9,678 nucleotides of DNA from contig CAAFPE010000136.1 in the NCBI GenBank assembly GCA_900764755.1, positions 1 to 9,678 of the forward strand, given 5' to 3'. The stretch comes from an uncultured Oscillospiraceae bacterium. Its GTDB lineage: Bacteria > Bacillota > Clostridia > Oscillospirales > Oscillospiraceae. Of the stretch, positions 6,370 through 9,678 are shown piece after piece; positions within the stretch are counted from its first letter, which is position 1; each line of letters opens with the position of its first letter. Both the position numbers and the translations under genes were made by a program. The notes below the pieces were generated by a model. It had not been told where the DNA came from. It worked only from the letters and a program-made list of their open reading frames with translations, and searched no databases.

Positions 6370-6963
6370 ATGGAACACATTCAATTCGGAGCATTTATCG
6401 CTCAGCTGAGAAAAGAACATCAAATGACCCAGCGGGAGCTGGCCGACCGCCTCCATGTCACCGACAAGGCGGTAAGCAAATGGGAGACCGGAAAGGGGTT
6501 TCCCGACCTGAAGCTGCTGGAGCCCCTGGCCCAGGCACTGGATGTATCCCTGGTGGAGCTGCTCCAGGGAGCGCACAGCCCCTCCCCCACCCTTACCAAG
6601 GAGGAGGCGGGACAGGCGGCAGTCCGGGCTATGCGCCAGTCGGAGCAGATCACCACCCAACGCTATCTGCGGCTGTTCCGGTGGCTGCTCACCGGGATCC
6701 TGGTGCTGTGTATTCTGTCCCTCCTCCCTGATTTGACACTCCTCTGTATAAACCTCTATGACCGGTGGGTCGTGGCCCCGGAGCTGGGGGTCATCGGCGG
6801 CGCTGACGGGCCCACCGCTATCATTACGTCCACCCCCGCCTTCTCCTTCTGGTCCTGGCTTCACCCGCTCCTACTGGCAGCGGCGGCCCTGGCATCCTTT
6901 GTTCTGGCCCTCCGGGTGCGGCGGCTGGAGAAGCAGCTGAGGGACCAGGATTCTGAGTCCTGA
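6370..6963 (+). CDS. XRE-family regulator with two membrane helices and an OadB-like motif
   Basis: This 197-residue protein starts with an XRE/Cro-type helix-turn-helix (about 6-60, with TQRELADRLHVTDKAVSKWE) typical of clostridial regulators. A polar linker follows, then two hydrophobic segments at about 104-129 and 160-182, and a charged C-terminal tail. It is probably a membrane-tethered DNA-binding protein. The segment between the helices carries VIGGADGPTAII (141-152). IGGADGPTAI is the same peptide found in the beta subunit of the sodium-pumping oxaloacetate decarboxylase, where its Asp (Asp203 in Klebsiella) is needed for sodium transport; here it is Asp146. Whether this regulator senses sodium is inference. 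The ATG at 6370 is preferred (AAAGGAG at 6352-6358, 11 bases upstream). An in-frame GTG at 6361 is only 2 bases from it. The MATE gene follows in the same direction after a separate promoter, making it the nearest candidate target. Confidence 0.88.
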   Translation: MEHIQFGAFIAQLRKEHQMTQRELADRLHVTDKAVSKWETGKGFPDLKLLEPLAQALDVSLVELLQGAHSPSPTLTKEEAGQAAVRAMRQSEQITTQRYLRLFRWLLTGILVLCILSLLPDLTLLCINLYDRWVVAPELGVIGGADGPTAIITSTPAFSFWSWLHPLLLAAAALASFVLALRVRRLEKQLRDQDSES

Positions 6964-6997
6964 ATCCGACCCTCCCTGAAAATTTTTCCGCTCCCCC

Positions 6998-7025
6998 TTG
7001 ACAAACCGCCCGTTTTCAGTACAAT
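6998..7025 (+). promoter_or_regulatory. Strong promoter of the MATE gene
   Basis: TTGACA (6998-7003, perfect -35) and TACAAT (7020-7025, five of six) are separated by 16 bases. Transcription should start near 7032, giving a leader of about 110 bases before the MATE start codon. It lies 35 bases after the XRE stop codon, so the MATE gene can be expressed independently of its upstream neighbour. Confidence 0.8.
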
Positions 7026-7075
7026 AGTGTCTGCTAAAACACGTTGTGGATTTTTCCGGCCATTGGTCCCTTTTC

Positions 7076-7114
7076 GCCACACAGCTGCCCACAGGGGCGC
7101 TGTGTGGCTTTTTT
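7076..7114 (+). terminator. Leader terminator (probable attenuator) upstream of the MATE gene
   Basis: GCCACACAGC (7076-7085) pairs perfectly with GCTGTGTGGC (7099-7108). The loop can add a GCCC/GGGC inner stem (7087-7090 with 7095-7098). Six T follow directly (7109-7114). This is a textbook intrinsic terminator, and it lies between the strong promoter at 6998-7025 and the MATE ribosome binding site at 7124-7130. The MATE message must therefore pass through it, the arrangement of transcription attenuators and riboswitch expression platforms. Upstream bases TGTGG (7045-7049) and GTCCC (7066-7070) could pair with CCACA (7077-7081) and GGGGC (7094-7098) as an antiterminator. No known riboswitch class was recognised. 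It could also serve as the 3' terminator of the XRE transcript. Confidence 0.8.
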
Positions 7115-7123
7115 CTGGAATTC

Positions 7124-7130
7124 AGGAGGT
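7124..7130 (+). promoter_or_regulatory. Ribosome binding site of the MATE gene
   Basis: AGGAGGT, beginning ten bases after the terminator U-tract, lies 11 bases before the ATG at 7142. The nearer ATG at 7131 is only one base from it and opens a four-codon frame that ends in ATGA across the MATE start, so it is not taken as the start. Confidence 0.7.
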
Positions 7131-7141
7131 ATGCCAAAACG

Positions 7142-8467
7142 ATGAACGAAGCTTTCATGCGGGAGCGGCCCGTCCTGCCGCTGATCGTCACCATGTCCCT
7201 GCCCATGGTGCTGTCCATGCTGGTCAACTCCCTCTACAATATTGTGGACAGCTTTTTCGTGGCCCAGATCAGCGAGGCATCCATGACCGCCCTCTCCCTG
7301 GTCTATCCCATTCAGAACCTGATCAATGCCCTGGCCATCGGGTTCGGAGTGGGGCTGAACGCGGCCATCTCCTTCTATTTGGGCTCGGAGCGCCGGGAGC
7401 GTGCCAGCGCGGCTGCGGTCCATGGGCTGGCCCTCAGCGCGGTCCATGGGGTTCTCCTGACCATTCTGACCATCGCCCTGCTCCCCTCCTTCCTTGAAAT
7501 GTTCACCCAGGACCCGGAGGTGCTGGCGCTGGGGGTGCGGTACGGACGGACGGTGTTCTGCTTCTCTCTCCTGCTCTCCCTTGGGCTGGCCTATGAGAAG
7601 ATCTTCCAGGCGGTGGGCCGGATGAAGGTCCCCATGGCGGCCCTGCTGACCGGATGCCTGAGCAACATCGTACTGGACCCGCTGCTGATCTTTGGACCCG
7701 GTCCCTTCCCAAAGCTGGGCATCGAGGGGGCCGCCCTGGCCACTGGCATCGGCCAGGCCCTGACCCTTCTGGTCTACCTGGCCGCCTGGCGCTCCTGCAC
7801 CCTCCCAGTCACACTGAGCATGAGGGAGCTGGCCTGGGACTGGAGGCTGGACCTCCGCCTGTACTCTGTGGGCATCCCGGCGACGCTGAGCCTGGCTCTG
7901 CCCTCCCTGCTGATCTCCGCCCTCAACAGCATCCTGTCCGCCTTCTCCCCCATCTATGTGGTGATCCTGGGCATCTACTATAAACTCCAGACCTTCCTCT
8001 ACCTCCCCGCCAGCGGCATTGTCCAGGGGATGCGCCCTGTCATCGGCTACAACTACGGAGCGGGGGAACAGGGCCGGGTACGGGAGATCTATCGGGTCAC
8101 CCTGGGGCTGTGCGCCGCCATCATGGCGGCGGGGACCGTCCTCTGCCTGGCCCTCCCCACCCAGCTGATGGGGCTGTTCACCCAGAATCCGGAGAGCATC
8201 CGGGCGGGGGCGGAGGCTCTCTGCATCATCAGCGCGGGCTTTCTGGTCTCCTCGGTGTCCGTAGCCGCCGGCGGCGCGCTGGAGGGGCTGGGCAAGGGAG
8301 GCCCCTCTCTGGTGATCTCCCTGCTGCGCTATGCCCTGGTGATGATCCCCGCCGCCTGGCTCCTCAGCCGTCTGCTGGGTCCCGCAGGCGTCTGGCACGC
8401 CTTCTGGCTCTCTGAGGTGGTCACTGCCCTGCTGTCCATCCTCATCTACCGCCGGGCTGTCCGGTGA
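7142..8467 (+). CDS. MATE family efflux transporter
   Basis: This 441-residue membrane exporter of the MATE family has about 12 hydrophobic segments in two homologous six-helix bundles. Members export cationic drugs, toxins or metabolites in exchange for sodium or protons. Family features are the N-lobe opening with SLPMVLSMLVNSLYNIVDSF, the central GRMKVPMAALLTGCLSNIVLDPL with the following LGIEGAALATGIGQ, and the C-lobe GIVQGMRPVIGYNYGAGE. The substrate and coupling ion cannot be read from the sequence; overall it resembles the MepA/NorM-like clostridial exporters. ATG 7142 is chosen from the upstream AGGAGGT. An in-frame GTG at 7046 would add 32 residues, but it has no ribosome binding site and would read through the terminator hairpin. 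The gene has its own promoter and a leader attenuator, and ends just before a hairpin shared with the convergent permease. The upstream membrane-tethered regulator may control it. Confidence 0.94.
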   Translation: MNEAFMRERPVLPLIVTMSLPMVLSMLVNSLYNIVDSFFVAQISEASMTALSLVYPIQNLINALAIGFGVGLNAAISFYLGSERRERASAAAVHGLALSAVHGVLLTILTIALLPSFLEMFTQDPEVLALGVRYGRTVFCFSLLLSLGLAYEKIFQAVGRMKVPMAALLTGCLSNIVLDPLLIFGPGPFPKLGIEGAALATGIGQALTLLVYLAAWRSCTLPVTLSMRELAWDWRLDLRLYSVGIPATLSLALPSLLISALNSILSAFSPIYVVILGIYYKLQTFLYLPASGIVQGMRPVIGYNYGAGEQGRVREIYRVTLGLCAAIMAAGTVLCLALPTQLMGLFTQNPESIRAGAEALCIISAGFLVSSVSVAAGGALEGLGKGGPSLVISLLRYALVMIPAAWLLSRLLGPAGVWHAFWLSEVVTALLSILIYRRAVR

Positions 8468-8472
8468 CACAC

Positions 8473-8502
8473 AAGGCCGCCGGCTTGTTTGCCGGCGGCC
8501 TT
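8473..8502. terminator. Shared bidirectional hairpin between MATE and permease genes
   Basis: GGCCGCCGGC (8475-8484) and GCCGGCGGCC (8491-8500) form a perfect 10-bp stem with a 6-base loop, extended by two A-T pairs (8473-8474 with 8501-8502). It lies 5 bases after the MATE stop and immediately after the permease stop (minus-strand TGA at 8505-8503). The T-tails are short on both sides (TTTC on plus, TTGTGTGT on minus), so the flanking A-T pairs must act as the weak tail. It probably terminates both convergent transcripts. Confidence 0.75.
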
Positions 8503-9666
8503 TCAGATCAGGAACAGTACAGCCAAAAATCCTAAATTGAGCAGGGTGAACAGCTTCAGATAGGGACCCCGCAGCTCCGGATCCTGTTCCACCAGCTGCT
8601 TGTAGGAGATCAGGCTGGCCATGGAGGCGATCAGCGTCCCCAGCCCTCCCAGGTCCACCCCGATGATGAGCTCCCTCAGGTCGCTGCTGTATCCGGACAG
8701 AAGCATCGCGGCGGGGACGTTGCTGATGACCTGGCTGAGGACCACCCCGAACAGCCGGTCCCGGCCAGCTAGCGCTTCGCGGATCCACACCTGGAGGCCC
8801 TCTAGCTGCTTGATATTGCCCACAAAGATAAAAAAGAACACAAAGGTAAACAGCAGAGAGTAGTCGATCCGGGCAAAGAGCCTACGGTCCTTCCACAGCA
8901 GAAGGGCCGTCACCACTGCCAGCAGGACCACATGGGGCACCATTCCCCCCACCGCCGCCACGCACAGCAGAAAGAGGGCCAGATAAAAGCACACAGGTCC
9001 CCGGCGGAGGGGCGGCGCCTCCCCCAGACGGATGGACAGCGTTCCATGTCCGCAGCCGAAGCGGACGCACAGCAGGAGCAGCAGGGCCGCACCCACTGTA
9101 TAAGGTGCGGTGAGGCCCAGAAACTCCGGAAGCGACAGGCCGGACAGGGAAAACAGATAGAGGTTTTGCGGGTTTCCAATGGGGGTGAACATACTGCCCA
9201 GATTGGCCGCAATGGTCATCAGAACCACGGCGAAGCACAGTCGTTTCCGCTGACTGGCCATCTCCAGCATCATCATGCCCAGGGGGACAAAGGTGATCAG
9301 GGCCACATCGTTGGTGATCAGCATACTGCTCACAAAGCAGAGGAACACCAGGGTGACCATCAAGCCCCGCACAGTCCGCACCTGGGAGAGCACCCGGTTA
9401 GCCGCGTACTGAAGGAACAGCTCCTCCCGCAGCCCCTCCACCAGCAGCATCAGGCAGAACAGAGTGATCAGGGTGTCAAAATCGATATAGTTCAGATAGC
9501 CCAATCCGGGGGGCTCGATCAGACAGGAGAGCACCGCCAGGCACAGCGAGACGGTCAGCACCGCATCCCGCCGGAACCACCCAAAGATCCATTTTCCCAA
9601 AGTCTCGTCCTCCCCATAAAACGGCCGGCCCCCGCAAAGGCCGCCCCTGCGCGTGTCCTTTTTCAT
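8503..9666 (-). CDS. SLC13/ArsB-type anion permease
   Basis: This integral membrane protein of up to 387 residues belongs to the ion transporter superfamily that includes ArsB, NhaD, CitM and SLC13 carriers. About ten hydrophobic segments are visible. The two inverted-repeat reentrant motifs are recognisable: SSMLITNDVALITFVPL (113-129) followed by GSMFTPIGNPQN (157-168), and SQVISNVPAAMLLSGYS (311-327) followed by GVDLGGLGTLIASMASLIS. These form the substrate and ion site in the family. The substrate (dicarboxylate, citrate, arsenite or another anion) cannot be assigned. Two starts are possible. ATG 9666 has AAAGGA 6 bases upstream. In-frame TTG 9600 has GGGGAGG 8 bases upstream and removes a polar 22-residue extension (MKKDTRRGGLCGGRPFYGED and two more residues). 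The longer form is listed. It is convergent with the MATE gene, and its upstream context lies outside the window. Confidence 0.88.
   Translation of the reverse strand: MKKDTRRGGLCGGRPFYGEDETLGKWIFGWFRRDAVLTVSLCLAVLSCLIEPPGLGYLNYIDFDTLITLFCLMLLVEGLREELFLQYAANRVLSQVRTVRGLMVTLVFLCFVSSMLITNDVALITFVPLGMMMLEMASQRKRLCFAVVLMTIAANLGSMFTPIGNPQNLYLFSLSGLSLPEFLGLTAPYTVGAALLLLLCVRFGCGHGTLSIRLGEAPPLRRGPVCFYLALFLLCVAAVGGMVPHVVLLAVVTALLLWKDRRLFARIDYSLLFTFVFFFIFVGNIKQLEGLQVWIREALAGRDRLFGVVLSQVISNVPAAMLLSGYSSDLRELIIGVDLGGLGTLIASMASLISYKQLVEQDPELRGPYLKLFTLLNLGFLAVLFLI
9609..9615 (-). promoter_or_regulatory. Alternative ribosome binding site inside the permease 5' end
   Basis: The minus strand reads GGGGAGG, then 8 bases, then in-frame TTG at 9600, which begins LGKWIFGWFRRDAVL just before the first membrane helix. 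This is a stronger site than the one serving ATG 9666. If used, the permease has 365 residues and the preceding 66 bases are leader, including an imperfect GC-rich hairpin (minus strand 9645-9623) followed by GTTTT. Confidence 0.45.
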
Positions 9667-9678
9667 TCCCCTTCCTTT

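Noticed and set aside
5370..6731. Plus-strand open frame (453 codons) over tepA and the start of the regulator
   Set aside because: It crosses the divergent promoter region and overlaps two well-supported genes in other frames; the product matches no family I recognise.
7046..7141. 32-residue N-terminal extension of the MATE protein from GTG 7046
   Set aside because: No ribosome binding site precedes it, its frame runs through the leader terminator, and family members begin close to the residues after ATG 7142.
7131..7145. Four-codon leader peptide (MPKR) overlapping the MATE start by ATGA
   Set aside because: Its ATG is one base from the Shine-Dalgarno sequence, too close for efficient initiation, and it lies after the terminator, so it cannot drive attenuation.
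7034..8788. Long minus-strand open frame (584 codons) opposite the MATE gene
   Set aside because: Its product is Gln/Gly/His-rich low complexity, spans the shared terminator and the end of the permease, and mirrors a well-supported MATE frame.
1..9678. CRISPR array, tRNA, rRNA, prophage or toxin-antitoxin system
   Set aside because: No regularly spaced repeats, no cloverleaf-like sequence with CCA or conserved arms, and no integrase, phage or toxin-like product was seen on either strand.

Overview
The window is a dense, GC-rich (apart from its left edge) stretch of bacterial chromosome. The organism looks like a spore-forming member of the Clostridia, probably of the Oscillospiraceae (Flavonifractor/Lawsonibacter-like) type. 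This rests on an FtsK/SpoIIIE translocase close to a TepA-type ClpP-fold protease (a pair known from Bacillus subtilis and other spore formers), Gram-positive style ribosome binding sites (AAAGGAGG, GGAGGT), and a high-GC clostridial HTH-membrane regulator. The genus is inference; no rRNA or other marker is present.

Layout from left to right. Positions 1-281 hold no gene. The first ~170 bases are AT-richer than the rest and contain an imperfect direct repeat, possibly the edge of a decayed insertion sequence. They are followed by a terminator and two further palindromes. A minus-strand block then runs (right to left in transcription order) tepA-like protease (5508-6209), uppP (4499-5353), ftsK/spoIIIE (1634-4441) and malic enzyme (282-1460). 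Strong terminators follow ftsK and the malic enzyme. A hairpin without a good U-tract lies between uppP and ftsK, so uppP and ftsK are probably partly co-transcribed. A divergent plus-strand pair follows: an XRE regulator with two membrane helices (6370-6963) and a MATE multidrug/metabolite exporter (7142-8467). The MATE gene has its own near-consensus promoter and, between that promoter and the start codon, a textbook intrinsic terminator, so expression is probably controlled by attenuation. The window ends with a convergent SLC13/ArsB-type anion permease (8503-9666, minus), sharing a bidirectional hairpin with the MATE gene.

Functional themes are envelope and chromosome maintenance (UppP recycles undecaprenyl pyrophosphate; FtsK/SpoIIIE pumps DNA at the septum; TepA is a membrane/secretion-linked protease), C4-acid metabolism (malic enzyme), and membrane transport.

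The most notable observation is in the XRE regulator. Between its two predicted membrane helices it carries the peptide IGGADGPTAI, which matches the sodium-translocating motif of the oxaloacetate decarboxylase beta subunit. This suggests a membrane-tethered, possibly sodium-responsive regulator beside a MATE exporter whose mRNA leader contains an attenuator. All database-dependent statements remain unverified because nothing was searched.
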